From Pseudomonas asiatica (GTDB lineage Bacteria; Pseudomonadota; Gammaproteobacteria; Pseudomonadales; Pseudomonadaceae), in NCBI RefSeq assembly GCF_009932335.1, contig NZ_BLJF01000001.1:1178001-1242000 (forward strand): 64,000 nt of DNA, read 5' to 3'. This document shows, piece after piece, positions 31,743 through 40,140 of the stretch. Positions within the stretch are counted from its first letter, which is position 1. Each line of letters opens with the position of its first letter. A model generated the notes under the pieces. That model was given only the letters and a program-made list of their open reading frames with translations. It was not told the origin of the DNA and ran no database searches. Made by a program: the position numbers and the translations under genes.

Positions 31743-34352
31743 TTACGCCTGAACCACCGGGATCTTGGCGTTGGCTGCCGCTTCGCGGAACTCGGCGATC
31801 TGGTCGAAGCTCAGGTAGCGGTAAACGTCGGCAGCCATGCTGTCGATGTCCTTCGCGTACTGCATGTACTCTTCAACGGTCGGCAGCTTGCCGATGATCG
31901 AAGCGACAGCGGCCAGCTCGGCCGATGCCAGGTACACGTTGGTGGCGTCGCCCAGACGGTTCGGGAAGTTACGGGTCGAGGTGGAGACCACGGTCGAACC
32001 GGTCTGCACACGTGCCTGGTTACCCATGCACAGCGAGCAGCCTGGCATTTCCATGCGTGCGCCGGCCTTGCCGTAGATGCCGTAGTAGCCTTCTTCGGTC
32101 AGCTGGTGAGCGTCCATCTTGGTTGGCGGAGCCAGCCACAGACGGGTCGGGATACCGCCCTTGACCTTGTCCAGCAGCTTGCCGGCAGCGCGGAAGTGGC
32201 CGATGTTGGTCATGCACGAGCCGATGAACACTTCGTCGATCTTCTCGCCCTGTACCGAAGACAGCAGGCGGGCATCGTCCGGGTCGTTCGGTGCACAGAG
32301 CACAGGCTCTTTCACTTCGGCCAGGTCGATTTCGATGATCTCGGCGTATTCGGCATCGGCGTCGGCCGACAGCAGCTCAGGCTTGGCCAGCCAGGCTTCC
32401 ATGGCCTGGGCGCGGCGCTCCAGGGTGCGGGCATCGCCGTAGCCTTCGCCGATCATCCAGCGCAGCAGGGTGATGTTGGACTGCAGGTACTCGGCGATGG
32501 CCTTCTCTGGCAGCTTGATGGTGCAACCGGCAGCGGAACGCTCGGCAGAGGCGTCGGACAGCTCGAAGGCTTGCTCGACGGTCAGCTCGTTCAGGCCTTC
32601 GATCTCGAGGATGCGGCCGGAGAAGATGTTCTTCTTGCCCTTCTTCTCGACGGTCAGCAGGCCCTTCTGGATGGCGTAGTAAGGGATGGCGTGGACCAGG
32701 TCACGCAGGGTGATGCCTGGCTGCAGTTTGCCCTTGAAACGCACCAGCACGGATTCTGGCATGTCCAGCGGCATGACGCCGGTGGCGGCGGCGAAGGCCA
32801 CCAGGCCGGAACCGGCCGGGAACGAGATGCCGATCGGGAAGCGGGTGTGCGAGTCGCCACCGGTACCCACGGTGTCAGGCATCAGCATGCGGTTCAGCCA
32901 GCTGTGGATGATGCCGTCGCCCGGGCGCAGCGACACGCCGCCACGGGTGCGGATGAAGTCTGGCAGGGTGTGGTGGGTGGTGACGTCGATCGGCTTCGGA
33001 TAGGCCGCGGTGTGGCAGAACGACTGCATCACCAGGTCAGCGGAGAAGCCCAGGCACGCCAGGTCTTTCAGCTCGTCGCGGGTCATCGGGCCAGTGGTGT
33101 CCTGGGAACCGACGGTGGTCATCTTCGGCTCGCAGTAGGCACCTGGGCGCACGCCCTGGCCTTCTGGCAGGCCGCAGGCACGGCCGACCATTTTCTGTGC
33201 CAGGGTGAAGCCCTTGCCCGAATCGGCAGGCTGCTCCGGCTTCTTGAACAGGTCGGAGGCGCCCAGGCCCAGTTCGGCACGGGCCTTCTCGGTCAGGCCA
33301 CGGCCGACGATCAGCGGGATACGGCCGCCAGCGCGGACTTCATCCAGCAGCACTTCGGTTTTCAGCTCGAAGGTGGTGACCAGTTCGTCGCTGCCGTTAC
33401 GGCGCACTTCGCCCTTGAACGGGTAAACGTCGATGACGTCGCCCATGGCCAGGTTGGTGCAGTCGAATTCGATCGGCAGGGCGCCGGCGTCTTCCATAGT
33501 GTTGTAGAAGATCGGGGCGATCTTGGTACCGAAGCAGAAACCACCGGCGCGCTTGTTCGGTACGTACGGGATGTCGTCGCCGAAGAACCACAGCACCGAG
33601 TTGGTGGCGGATTTGCGCGAAGAGCCAGTACCGACCACGTCACCGACGTAGGCAACCGGGTAACCCTTGGCCTTGACCGCTTCGATCTGGGCCAGCGGGC
33701 CGACCGAACCAGGCTGCTGCGGCTCGATGCCGTCGCGGGCCATCTTCAGCATGGCCAGTGCGTGCAGCGGGATGTCAGGGCGCGACCAGGCGTCCGGGGC
33801 AGGGGACAGGTCGTCGGTGTTGGTTTCGCCAGGCACCTTGAACACGGTCAGGGTGTACTTGTCGGCGATGGCCGGACGCGAGGTGAACCACTCGCCGGCA
33901 GCCCAGGATTGCAGCACGGCCTTGGCGTGAACGTTGCCGGCCTTGGCTTTTTCGGCCACGTCATGGAAGGCATCGAACATCAGCAGGGTGTGCTTGAGCT
34001 GTTCGGCCGCGACGGCGCCCAGTTCGGCGTCATCCAGCAGTGCGACCAGCGTTTCGATGTTGTAGCCGCCCTGCATGGTGCCCAGCAGTTCGGTGGCGTG
34101 CTTGCGGTCGATCAGAGGCGACTTGGCTTCGCCTTTGGCGACGGCGGAGAGGAAAGCGGCCTTGACATAGGCAGCTTCGTCGACCCCTGGCGGTACGCGG
34201 TGGGTGATCAGGTCTACGAGGAAGGCTTCTTCGCCGGCCGGCGGGTTTTTCAGCAGCTCGACCAGGCCTGCAGTTTGTTCGGCGTTCAGCGGCTGGGGCA
34301 CGATACCCAGGGCGGCACGCTCTTCGATGTGTTTGCGGTAGGCTTCAAGCAC
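31743..34352 (-). CDS. acnB: aconitate hydratase B
   Basis: 869 residues from the GTG at 34352, the usual AcnB length. That GTG is seven bases after GAGGGA; an ATG five codons earlier lacks such spacing. Blocks: [26 protein letters not shown] start, [33 protein letters not shown] and the cluster [13 protein letters not shown] with [14 protein letters not shown]-cycle aconitase that can also hydrate 2-methylaconitate, thus completing the methylcitrate route encoded next door. Confidence 0.94.
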   Translation of the reverse strand: MLEAYRKHIEERAALGIVPQPLNAEQTAGLVELLKNPPAGEEAFLVDLITHRVPPGVDEAAYVKAAFLSAVAKGEAKSPLIDRKHATELLGTMQGGYNIETLVALLDDAELGAVAAEQLKHTLLMFDAFHDVAEKAKAGNVHAKAVLQSWAAGEWFTSRPAIADKYTLTVFKVPGETNTDDLSPAPDAWSRPDIPLHALAMLKMARDGIEPQQPGSVGPLAQIEAVKAKGYPVAYVGDVVGTGSSRKSATNSVLWFFGDDIPYVPNKRAGGFCFGTKIAPIFYNTMEDAGALPIEFDCTNLAMGDVIDVYPFKGEVRRNGSDELVTTFELKTEVLLDEVRAGGRIPLIVGRGLTEKARAELGLGASDLFKKPEQPADSGKGFTLAQKMVGRACGLPEGQGVRPGAYCEPKMTTVGSQDTTGPMTRDELKDLACLGFSADLVMQSFCHTAAYPKPIDVTTHHTLPDFIRTRGGVSLRPGDGIIHSWLNRMLMPDTVGTGGDSHTRFPIGISFPAGSGLVAFAAATGVMPLDMPESVLVRFKGKLQPGITLRDLVHAIPYYAIQKGLLTVEKKGKKNIFSGRILEIEGLNELTVEQAFELSDASAERSAAGCTIKLPEKAIAEYLQSNITLLRWMIGEGYGDARTLERRAQAMEAWLAKPELLSADADAEYAEIIEIDLAEVKEPVLCAPNDPDDARLLSSVQGEKIDEVFIGSCMTNIGHFRAAGKLLDKVKGGIPTRLWLAPPTKMDAHQLTEEGYYGIYGKAGARMEMPGCSLCMGNQARVQTGSTVVSTSTRNFPNRLGDATNVYLASAELAAVASIIGKLPTVEEYMQYAKDIDSMAADVYRYLSFDQIAEFREAAANAKIPVVQA

Positions 34353-34758
34353 AGTTATTTCCCTCATCAGTGGTCCCTAAAGGGGGTCCGGGACGCTCAT
34401 CCAGCATTCAATGCACCCATGCGCTGCCACGGCTTTGTGGGCCGCCCAGCCAGAGTCGCAAAGAATCCTTACAGAAGCTGCTTTCAAAGTTTTACGCCTG
34501 CAGAACGGGGAGCTGATGAGGGCTGGCACGGGCATGCGAGGGATGCATGGCCCGGGCCAACGCCGTTCTACCGGATGAACTGTGCTCGTGACGCTTTGAA
34601 AACAGCTTCCAACGGACATTGTTGCCTTTGAAAAGGCGGGATGATTCTACGGCAAAAAAAGCCCGAAGGTAAGGCGGCGAAGATGACTTTAACGAGTGAC
34701 CCTGGTTAGACAAAGGGCTAACATGGGTTCGTGTTCCATCGCCAAGCTGTTGTTTTTC
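34353..34758. other. acnB leader and intergenic region with long-range inverted repeat
   Basis: About 400 bases without a convincing gene. Near-perfect 16-base arms (34474-34489 and 34594-34609, one mismatch) enclose 104 bases rich in further complementary GC runs (GGGCATGC with GCATGGCCC). On the minus strand this would be in the acnB 5' leader. It could be a structured leader or a separate small RNA. Confidence 0.5.
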
Positions 34759-35238
34759 ATGTCCAACAAGTCCATCAAGACCCCTTGTGTCGGCCTGTGC
34801 TCCACGGTTTACGGAGACACGGTTTGCCGTGGCTGCAAGCGGTTTCACCACGAAGTGATCAGCTGGAACGGCTACGACGATGCGCAGAAGCGCGCCGTGT
34901 GGCTGCGCCTGGAGCAGCTGCTGGTGCAGGTGATGATGGCCAAGCTGGAGGTGTTCGACAAAGGTTTGCTGCGCCAGCAACTGGAGCAGCGTTCCATCCG
35001 CTTTGTCGAGCAGCAGTCGGAATATTGCTGGGCGTACCAGCTGATTGCCCGCGGGGCGCGGATGATCCGTGACCTGGAAGCCTATGGCATGGTGCTGTTG
35101 CCGGAGTTTCGCGACTGGGAACTGCCGCAGTTGCGCGACGCCATCGACCGCGAGTTCTTCCTGCTGTCCGAGGCGCATTACCAGCGCTACATCGCCCCCG
35201 GTTTCCTGCGCGATGCCTTGGAGGCGGGGCAGGGCTGA
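34759..35238 (+). CDS. DUF1289-containing protein
   Basis: 159 residues. The N-terminal TPCVGLCSTVYGDTVCRGCKRFHHEVISW carries the four-Cys CxxxC...CxxC DUF1289 pattern (given by key residues C10, C14, C23, C26 approximately). It is followed by a helical domain specific to this group. It probably binds a metal or iron-sulfur cluster; no reaction known. The start at 34759 matches the family; upstream codons are not conserved-looking. Confidence 0.82.
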   Translation: MSNKSIKTPCVGLCSTVYGDTVCRGCKRFHHEVISWNGYDDAQKRAVWLRLEQLLVQVMMAKLEVFDKGLLRQQLEQRSIRFVEQQSEYCWAYQLIARGARMIRDLEAYGMVLLPEFRDWELPQLRDAIDREFFLLSEAHYQRYIAPGFLRDALEAGQG

Positions 35239-35256
35239 AGCTTTGTTGGGGAAGCT

Positions 35257-35287
35257 GCCGGCCTCTTCGCGGGCATTGCCCGCGAAT
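35257..35287. repeat. single partial REP element
   Basis: GCCGGCCTCTTCGCGGGCATT followed by GCCCGCGAA: a short CGCGGGC/GCCCGCG hairpin of the REP type, between the DUF1289 gene and queD. Confidence 0.55.
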
Positions 35288-35307
35288 GGGCTGGTGCGTT
35301 TACCAAA

Positions 35308-35664
35308 TCAGTCGCCGGTATATTCGCAACCGCTGGTGCAGGTTTCGTGGATGCGCACCTTCGACAGTTCCGGCAGCAGCGGCTTGACCTGGTCCCAGAT
35401 CCACTTGGCGATCACTTCGCTGGTAGGGTTTTCCAGGCCCGGGATGTCGTTCAGGTAGTTGTGGTCCAGTTGCTCGTAGATCGGCTTGAAGACCGCCTTG
35501 ATCTCGGCGAAGTCGCGGATCCAGCCGGTGTGCGGGTCGAGCGGGCCGGTCAGGTGCAGGCCGACCTTGAACGAGTGGCCGTGCAGGCGACCGCATTTGT
35601 GCCCGGCAGGGACGTGCGGCAGGCGGTGGGCCGATTCGAATGTGAATTCCTTGAAGATTTCCAC
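35308..35664 (-). CDS. queD: 6-carboxy-5,6,7,8-tetrahydropterin synthase
   Basis: 118 residues. The zinc ligands are in FESAHRL and GRLHGHSF, with catalytic Cys region [12 protein letters not shown] and the C-terminal [11 protein letters not shown]. QueD converts dihydroneopterin triphosphate in the queuosine pathway. The start is GTG at 35664. It is the last chromosomal gene before the prophage, whose first gene ends only 63 bases upstream. Confidence 0.93.
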   Translation of the reverse strand: MEIFKEFTFESAHRLPHVPAGHKCGRLHGHSFKVGLHLTGPLDPHTGWIRDFAEIKAVFKPIYEQLDHNYLNDIPGLENPTSEVIAKWIWDQVKPLLPELSKVRIHETCTSGCEYTGD

Positions 35665-35715
35665 TGGTGGACCTGTATAGCTGGTGGGATAAGGGCTTGA
35701 GCGGAAATTGGCGTT

Positions 35716-35738
35716 TCAATGTACTGCTCAATGTACTG
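35716..35738. repeat. tandem direct repeat at the prophage left edge
   Basis: TCAATGTACTG occurs at 35716-35726 and again at 35728-35738, a 12-base period. It overlaps the end of the AlpA-like gene and lies just outside queD. Candidate recombinase or excisionase binding sites at attL; the core cannot be defined without the other end. Confidence 0.5.
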
Positions 35739-35940
35739 ATTGGTCGTCGCTGGGGTCGAAAGAGGTCATCCACTGGGTGATGTCCGACTGGCGCCAGGCA
35801 ACCGAATTGGGGCCTATCTTAACCTGTTTTGGGAAGGTGCCTTCACGGATTCTGCGATAGACGGTGTTACGGCCAATGCCGGTCACGTGCAGCACCTCGT
35901 CGAGGCGCAGGAAGCGGTCGATGTTTTCTGCGGGTCGCAT
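35728..35940 (-). CDS. AlpA/excisionase-like winged HTH protein
   Basis: 70 residues, MerR-like HTH of the AlpA type: FLRLDEVLHVTGIGRNTVYRRI and a wing GTFPKQVKIGPNSVAWRQSDITQW. Proteins of this type act as excisionases or activators of phage integrase genes. Its place at the very edge of the prophage fits an excisionase role. No integrase accompanies it. GGAGACACCC precedes the ATG. Confidence 0.85.
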   Translation of the reverse strand: MRPAENIDRFLRLDEVLHVTGIGRNTVYRRIREGTFPKQVKIGPNSVAWRQSDITQWMTSFDPSDDQSVH

Positions 35941-35964
35941 GGGTGTCTCCTTTATATAGAAGGG

Positions 35965-36141
35965 TCAGGCCAAGAAGTGGTGCCCGACCTTCGCCGCCTT
36001 GGCGGCTTCCTAGGTGCGGAACATGAGCTTGGTCTTGCTGGTGCTGCCCCAGCTGTTGTATTCGACGTCGACCCACCAGGCGCCGAACTTGCGGTACGGC
36101 TCGCCGAGGATCTTCGTGACGTAGCAGTCGATCAGGTTCAT
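35965..36141 (-). pseudogene. small phage protein interrupted by an in-frame amber codon
   Basis: From ATG 36141 the frame reads MNLIDCYVTKILGEPYRKFG and on to FRT, then TAG (36012-36010). After it EAAKAAKVGHHFLA continues in the same frame to TGA. I recall a common small phage family with the pattern CYVT-EPY-WWVxVxYxSWG-LMFxTxEEAxxVKxGxxFLA, running uninterrupted through this point. So the sequence looks like one 58-codon gene with a nonsense codon at position 44. The short product would be 43 residues. Confidence 0.65.
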
Positions 36142-36179
36142 GGATGGTCTCCACGCCGCCGGTTGCGGCAGGTTGGTGG

Positions 36180-36494
36180 TCAGTCGCAGCTGCTCGAGCT
36201 GGAGCCGCTATCGCTGGAACTGCTGCTATCGCTCGACAAGTAACTGCTGCCGCTGTCGTAGCTGCTGTAGTCGCGGCTCGAACACGGACTGCTTGAACGC
36301 GACGGCTCATAGCTGTCGACCTGGTAGGTGGGATGTAGCGGGCTGACTGGGCTCAACGGGTTGAGCGGATCAAGCATCGGATCTTGCCGACCGGCTGCCG
36401 GGCTATGGCCGCGCGCGAAACCGGTCGAGCCGAAGACCGGGCGCTTCTCCGGCGTCTTCTTACGCTTGAACAAGCGGGTCAGGAAATTGAGCAT
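36180..36494 (-). CDS. Ser-rich phage protein of unknown function
   Basis: 104 residues. A basic amphipathic start (MLNFLTRLFKRKKTPEKRP) and a Pro-rich middle lead to a C-terminal third made almost only of Ser, Asp and Tyr, ending SSSSSCD. No fold recognised. GGAGAG lies five bases before ATG 36494, which is preferred to an ATG four codons upstream. Part of the left early operon. Confidence 0.65.
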   Translation of the reverse strand: MLNFLTRLFKRKKTPEKRPVFGSTGFARGHSPAAGRQDPMLDPLNPLSPVSPLHPTYQVDSYEPSRSSSPCSSRDYSSYDSGSSYLSSDSSSSSDSGSSSSSCD

Positions 36495-36554
36495 GAGTCT
36501 CTCCATGCCCGCGCATGTCGGCGGGCTTGAGTAGTTGATATTTGTGAGTGGTGA

Positions 36555-37169
36555 TCAGGCTGCGAGACGGGCCTGGAACTGCTTCAGCTTGCGGTGCATG
36601 CCTTCGACCACTCTCGGCTCCAGGCTGAAGCGGCTGATCAGGATGGTCATGGCTTTTTCCTTAGCGGCAACCCAGGCTCGATGGGCTTCAAGTTCTGTGT
36701 TGAAGTATCCGAGCGCGACGTTTTGGTCGTCGATCTTGCACTGAGCCCTAAATCTCCCAGAGGCATTGTGGAAGCTCGCGCCCACCAGGCCGCAACCACG
36801 CTCGCCAGTCTTGTTCCAGAACATGTTCACGCTCCTAGGAACAAAGCAGCACGTATCCGGTGAGTACAGCGTGCCGTCGCCGAGGATGTCCTTGTCGAGC
36901 TCGTTTCCATACCAAGACTGGCGCTCCATCCAAGACCTGAAGCTCATGAAGTATTTCCAGTCCTCGCACACAGATGTGCCACGGTAGGAAGGGTGATATA
37001 GGTGATAGGTTTCGGTGTGACACCTCTCCAGCATCCTGAGCCAGGTCCTGTAATACGGACAGTTGAACGTCGACTTGTATTTCTTCTTGCCATCCGCCCA
37101 GTACGGCTTGCGCACTTGTATCTGATAGTCGGCGTCATTTACTCCCCAGCCGCAGACCAGGCCCTTCAT
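36555..37169 (-). CDS. phage AP2-domain / degenerate HNH-type protein
   Basis: 204 residues. The first half has the W..M..RCH..........YRG.SVCEDWK.F..F pattern of phage HNH-like proteins (without a clear HNH triad) and DKDILG...YSPDTCCFVPRSVN. The second half has an AP2-like segment SGRFRAQCKIDDQNVALGYF. Similar proteins act as mobile endonucleases or are their decayed relatives. It begins within the end of the 16-residue frame. Confidence 0.72.
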   Translation of the reverse strand: MKGLVCGWGVNDADYQIQVRKPYWADGKKKYKSTFNCPYYRTWLRMLERCHTETYHLYHPSYRGTSVCEDWKYFMSFRSWMERQSWYGNELDKDILGDGTLYSPDTCCFVPRSVNMFWNKTGERGCGLVGASFHNASGRFRAQCKIDDQNVALGYFNTELEAHRAWVAAKEKAMTILISRFSLEPRVVEGMHRKLKQFQARLAA

Positions 37170-37216
37170 CGCGGGCCTCGGTAGATCAGGTAGGCCATGT
37201 AGGCGAGGGCGATCAT
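37166..37216 (-). CDS. 16-residue hydrophobic peptide, translationally coupled
   Basis: The frame MIALAYMAYLIYRGPR starts in an ATGA overlap with the upstream gene and ends in an ATGA overlap with the downstream gene. It could form a short membrane helix. The exact double overlap fills what would otherwise be the only gap in this gene chain. Confidence 0.5.
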   Translation of the reverse strand: MIALAYMAYLIYRGPR

Positions 37217-37515
37217 GGCTGCACCTCCTTGCGTGCTGCGATCACGGCGTCGGTGCGCCGATCCAGGTCGTGACCGTTAATTACGATGTTGTCGGGCGTC
37301 AGGCCGGCGAATAGGCCGCCGTTATGGATTGTGTCGACGTCTGCTTGGCGGAGGACGCGGTACCGCTCGGCGTCCTTGCGCAGCGCCTCGTTCTCGGCCT
37401 TGAGCTTGTCGTAGGCTTCAGCCATCACGACATAAGGGCCGTGAGGTTCGTAGCTGATGAGGTTTCCGGCCTCGGAAAGCATCTTGACGGCTTTGTAACG
37501 GTGAACTTCGGTCAT
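37213..37515 (-). CDS. phage hypothetical protein
   Basis: 100 residues from ATG 37515, which overlaps the stop of the DUF2591 gene (ATGA). It has a central helical/coiled-coil stretch (YDKLKAENEALRKDAERYRVLRQ) and resembles the Ea22-like class of early phage proteins. No function known. Confidence 0.7.
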   Translation of the reverse strand: MTEVHRYKAVKMLSEAGNLISYEPHGPYVVMAEAYDKLKAENEALRKDAERYRVLRQADVDTIHNGGLFAGLTPDNIVINGHDLDRRTDAVIAARKEVQP

Positions 37516-37889
37516 TGCATCAGCTCCTTCGGCACCTGGACGGTATCGCCGATCTTCGTGGCGACGATGGCGCGGCATACCGCGATGGTTGAGCTTGGGT
37601 GGTCTCCGCTTCCGGTCATACCAATCAGAGCCTCATACTCTTCGAAGGCGTAGATCAGGCTGATACGGTGCTTATCCAAAAGCAGGCCAGCCAGCGCCCA
37701 GTCCTCCCACGGGTTGTAGCGCTTGGTGTGCTCGATCGCCTGGCCCTGGTACCGCGCGAACACGCGCCACGGCACGCCGTTATAGCTGGGCGGGGCCAGC
37801 TGCAGGTCCAGGCCTTCAGCCTTGCCGACTGCCCATCCCAAGGCCTCGCCGGTCAGGTCGGCCGTCTTCACTTCGATCAGGTCGGTCAT
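37512..37889 (-). CDS. DUF2591 (NinX-like) phage protein
   Basis: 125 residues. It starts with IEVKTADLTGEALGWAVGKAEG and continues with PWRVFARYQGQAIEHTKRYNPWEDWALAGLLLDKH, the DUF2591 pattern. Widespread in temperate phages, function unknown. Overlaps both neighbours by four bases. Confidence 0.85.
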   Translation of the reverse strand: MTDLIEVKTADLTGEALGWAVGKAEGLDLQLAPPSYNGVPWRVFARYQGQAIEHTKRYNPWEDWALAGLLLDKHRISLIYAFEEYEALIGMTGSGDHPSSTIAVCRAIVATKIGDTVQVPKELMQ

Positions 37890-38221
37890 GGCATTTTTTC
37901 CCCGCGCTGGGCGGCAACGCTGACAATGGCCGTGCGCGCAGCCTTCCGGCGATCACCCTGGGCGTACTCGCTGTTCACCCAGATCATGGTGTCGTCAGCC
38001 CAGACGGCCTCATCCTCGCCAGAGCCTTCGACGTTGACTTGCATTCCTAGGTCAATGGCCAGCTTGAAAGCGTCGCCATCGTTGATGTTAGGGTTCCAAT
38101 GCGCCCGGGTGCCCGACTGCCCCTTGATGCGCAGCGGCCATTTCGGGTCTCTGCAGGTGCACGGCTCAACTTCAAGCCCGGCGGCCTTGGCGGCCAGCAG
38201 CAATTCTTCGAGTTCCGTCAC
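37886..38221 (-). CDS. phage hypothetical protein
   Basis: 111 residues, acidic. WNPNINDGDAFKLAIDLGMQV is a pattern I associate with phage proteins next to DUF2591 genes, and it ends in a basic helix RRKAARTAIVSVAAQRG. No domain call. Four-base overlaps on both sides. Confidence 0.72.
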   Translation of the reverse strand: MTELEELLLAAKAAGLEVEPCTCRDPKWPLRIKGQSGTRAHWNPNINDGDAFKLAIDLGMQVNVEGSGEDEAVWADDTMIWVNSEYAQGDRRKAARTAIVSVAAQRGEKMP

Positions 38222-38487
38222 AGCTGATACCTCTCATCAATCCAGCGCCCAGGCGCCAGAGCGGGTGTAGGTTCGGGTTGGGTTTCGTGCGGGGAGAGCT
38301 GGCGCTCGTTTCCGGCCACTTGCGGTAGCCAGACCTTCACGCAGCTGATTGCGTCATTGCCAAGCGACCTCATGACGTAGCAGACGACGCCTCGCGGCTT
38401 GTCTTCGAAGGTCGAAACGCCAGCCGGCAGTTCGGTTGCGCTGGCGCCGGTGGCCAGCAACAGGAGGCAGAGGGCGAGGCGGGTCAT
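38218..38487 (-). CDS. small exported phage protein
   Basis: 89 residues with a signal peptide (MTRLALCLLLLATGASA, cleavage near residue 17-18) and two cysteines (about 36 and 49) that may pair in the periplasm. The C-terminal tail is Pro-rich. Unknown role; a periplasmic early phage protein suggests lysogenic or exclusion-related activity, which is inference. Confidence 0.65.
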   Translation of the reverse strand: MTRLALCLLLLATGASATELPAGVSTFEDKPRGVVCYVMRSLGNDAISCVKVWLPQVAGNERQLSPHETQPEPTPALAPGRWIDERYQL

Positions 38488-38672
38488 TCCTTCACCTCAA
38501 TCGTCACATCGTCATGAATCCACTCGATGTCGAGCAGGTCGTCTTCGGTGATCTGGTCCTCCCTGGTGTCGGCCATGCTTACCAGGTCCTGGACCTCATC
38601 ATCAGGCACGTCCTCCATAACCTTGCGGAAGTTCACGACGGCTTTTCCGGTCAGGATGATTGTTTTGCCCAC
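38484..38672 (-). CDS. small acidic phage protein
   Basis: 62 residues from GTG 38672 (AAGGA upstream), strongly acidic: VPDDEVQDLVSMADTREDQI and a late IHDDVTIEVKE. No fold recognised. A start at 38714 is possible but would lack a ribosome-binding site. Confidence 0.6.
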   Translation of the reverse strand: MGKTIILTGKAVVNFRKVMEDVPDDEVQDLVSMADTREDQITEDDLLDIEWIHDDVTIEVKE

Positions 38673-38853
38673 GGCAGATCCTTGGCCGCCATATCGCGGC
38701 AGTGAGTTGTACAAGTGGTTGTGTTCGGTACAAGAAAATCGGCCGGTGGTCCGATTCAGTTCTCAAGCTGCGATACCGAGATTGCGTCTCGCCTCGCTTT
38801 GGCTATGGTGAGAGTTCACCCGTGGCATACAACTAAAATCGTAGGAGGCCGAC

Positions 38854-39153
38854 ATGAGGATTCGCGGTGAAGTTTTCTGGGAGTGGGCTGATCCAACGCT
38901 TCACCACCGAACTCATGACGAAGAACTCGAGGATGGAACGGTCATTGATGTTCAGGTGCGCCTGTCGCGAACGGGTAACACGCAGATGTTCATTGGGGTA
39001 TATGCCGCGAGTGGCATGGCCCTTCACGAAGAGGCTTTCGATTCCCGTCCCGGTGAATCCATGACCAGGGCTTTAGCCTGGGGCGTCGGACGGGCCCGCC
39101 GCATTGCCACAGACACTCTCCCAAAATTCGACCAGGTCGCCTGCTCGGGATAG
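38854..39153 (+). CDS. phage hypothetical protein on the opposite strand of the early operon
   Basis: 99 residues with a strong ribosome-binding site (GTAGGAGG). MRIRGEVFWEWADPT and a C-terminal ALAWGVGRARRIA helix. It is the only plus-strand gene between 35.7 and 47.8 kb and has its own 140-base upstream region, so it is probably expressed independently as a 'moron'. No function recognised. Confidence 0.7.
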   Translation: MRIRGEVFWEWADPTLHHRTHDEELEDGTVIDVQVRLSRTGNTQMFIGVYAASGMALHEEAFDSRPGESMTRALAWGVGRARRIATDTLPKFDQVACSG

Positions 39154-39201
39154 GGCGGATTGGTTACACCGGGGTGGAGTACAGATGTGCTTCGTAGCGG
39201 T

Positions 39202-39426
39202 TTAGCCTTGAGCGCGCATGAAGGCCGCCATGTCGCCCATCTGCTCGACGATGAAGCGCTCTTCATCAGCTGCGGCCGCGATTATCCTTTCTCGGCGTTT
39301 CTTGCAGAGTCGGCAATCGACCATGGCCCAGTCGGCTGACAGCTCGGAGGATTCCCCTAGCCAGGTGCCGCAGGGCGCTTGCTCGAGGCCTTCCAGGTCG
39401 GTGAATGGTGCGAAGTGCGTCTTCAC
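39202..39426 (-). CDS. small Cys-containing phage protein
   Basis: 74 residues. CGTWLG...CRLCKKRRERI gives three cysteines in zinc-ribbon-like spacing plus an N-terminal His; possible metal binding. Overlaps the upstream gene by four bases. This type is common near Ea22-like genes. Confidence 0.68.
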   Translation of the reverse strand: MKTHFAPFTDLEGLEQAPCGTWLGESSELSADWAMVDCRLCKKRRERIIAAAADEERFIVEQMGDMAAFMRAQG

Positions 39427-40127
39427 GACTTCACCTGCGGCTCTGCGCTGGCGGATAGGGCCGCTTTCACCTTCTGCTGCAACCTAAACTCCATAGCGGC
39501 TGGCGGCGCGTCCGCCAGTTCGCGCAGCAGCGCATCCCGCTCGGCCAGCTTTTCCCCGACCTCATGCAGATCGTTGTGCAACTGGGTGAATGCGGCTTCG
39601 ACCTTGCTGGACACCGGGCCGGTGCCGGCGTGTTCCGCCCATTCGCGCTCGGCAATCATCGCGGCCATGGCTTCGCACTCCGCCAGCTGGGCGCGCAGGG
39701 CGTCGCGCTCTTGCTCGACGCTGGCGCATAGGCTAGCAACCTCATGCAGTCTTGCTTCGCACCGCTCAACCTCGCCAGGATCGGCGTTGGTGTACGCCCG
39801 CTCAATCCTGGCAAAGCTGGCCGGGTTTCCGGACAAGTCCACCATGCTCGATGGCGGCGCCCCGTCAATCCACTCGGTGACGACTTCGCCCAGCTCGTTG
39901 AACCCTCGCCACGCCACCGGCTCGCCCTGGTGCTGCTCGGTGTGCTGCTGGGGCTCTGGATGCGTTTCGCGGTAGCCCGCCAGGAACAGCAGGTAGTCGC
40001 TGTGGGTGCGCTGGTCTTCGAAGCCGGAGCTGTCCTTGCGCAGCTCTTCCTCGCCCAGGCCGAGCGGGTTGAGCCTGATGAACACATCGCGTGGGTCGGT
40101 GTTGCTGGATCGGTTTTCTGTGGGCAT
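39423..40127 (-). CDS. Ea22-like early phage protein
   Basis: 234 residues. The N-terminal part contains EPVAWRGFNELGEVVTEWIDG, a segment common in phage early proteins. The C-terminal half is a coiled coil (ASVEQERDALRAQLAECEAM and VGEKLAERDALLRELADAPP). Function unknown. GGAG seven bases before ATG. Confidence 0.7.
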   Translation of the reverse strand: MPTENRSSNTDPRDVFIRLNPLGLGEEELRKDSSGFEDQRTHSDYLLFLAGYRETHPEPQQHTEQHQGEPVAWRGFNELGEVVTEWIDGAPPSSMVDLSGNPASFARIERAYTNADPGEVERCEARLHEVASLCASVEQERDALRAQLAECEAMAAMIAEREWAEHAGTGPVSSKVEAAFTQLHNDLHEVGEKLAERDALLRELADAPPAAMEFRLQQKVKAALSASAEPQVKS

Positions 40128-40140
40128 GGGTAACTCCGGC

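Noticed and set aside
31584..34631. A plus-strand open frame of about 1000 codons opposite acnB
   Set aside because: Antisense shadow of acnB with no family resemblance and a start inside a REP element.
35300..35773. Alternative minus-strand frame across queD and the prophage border
   Set aside because: It is out of frame with queD and the AlpA-like gene and shows no family sequence.
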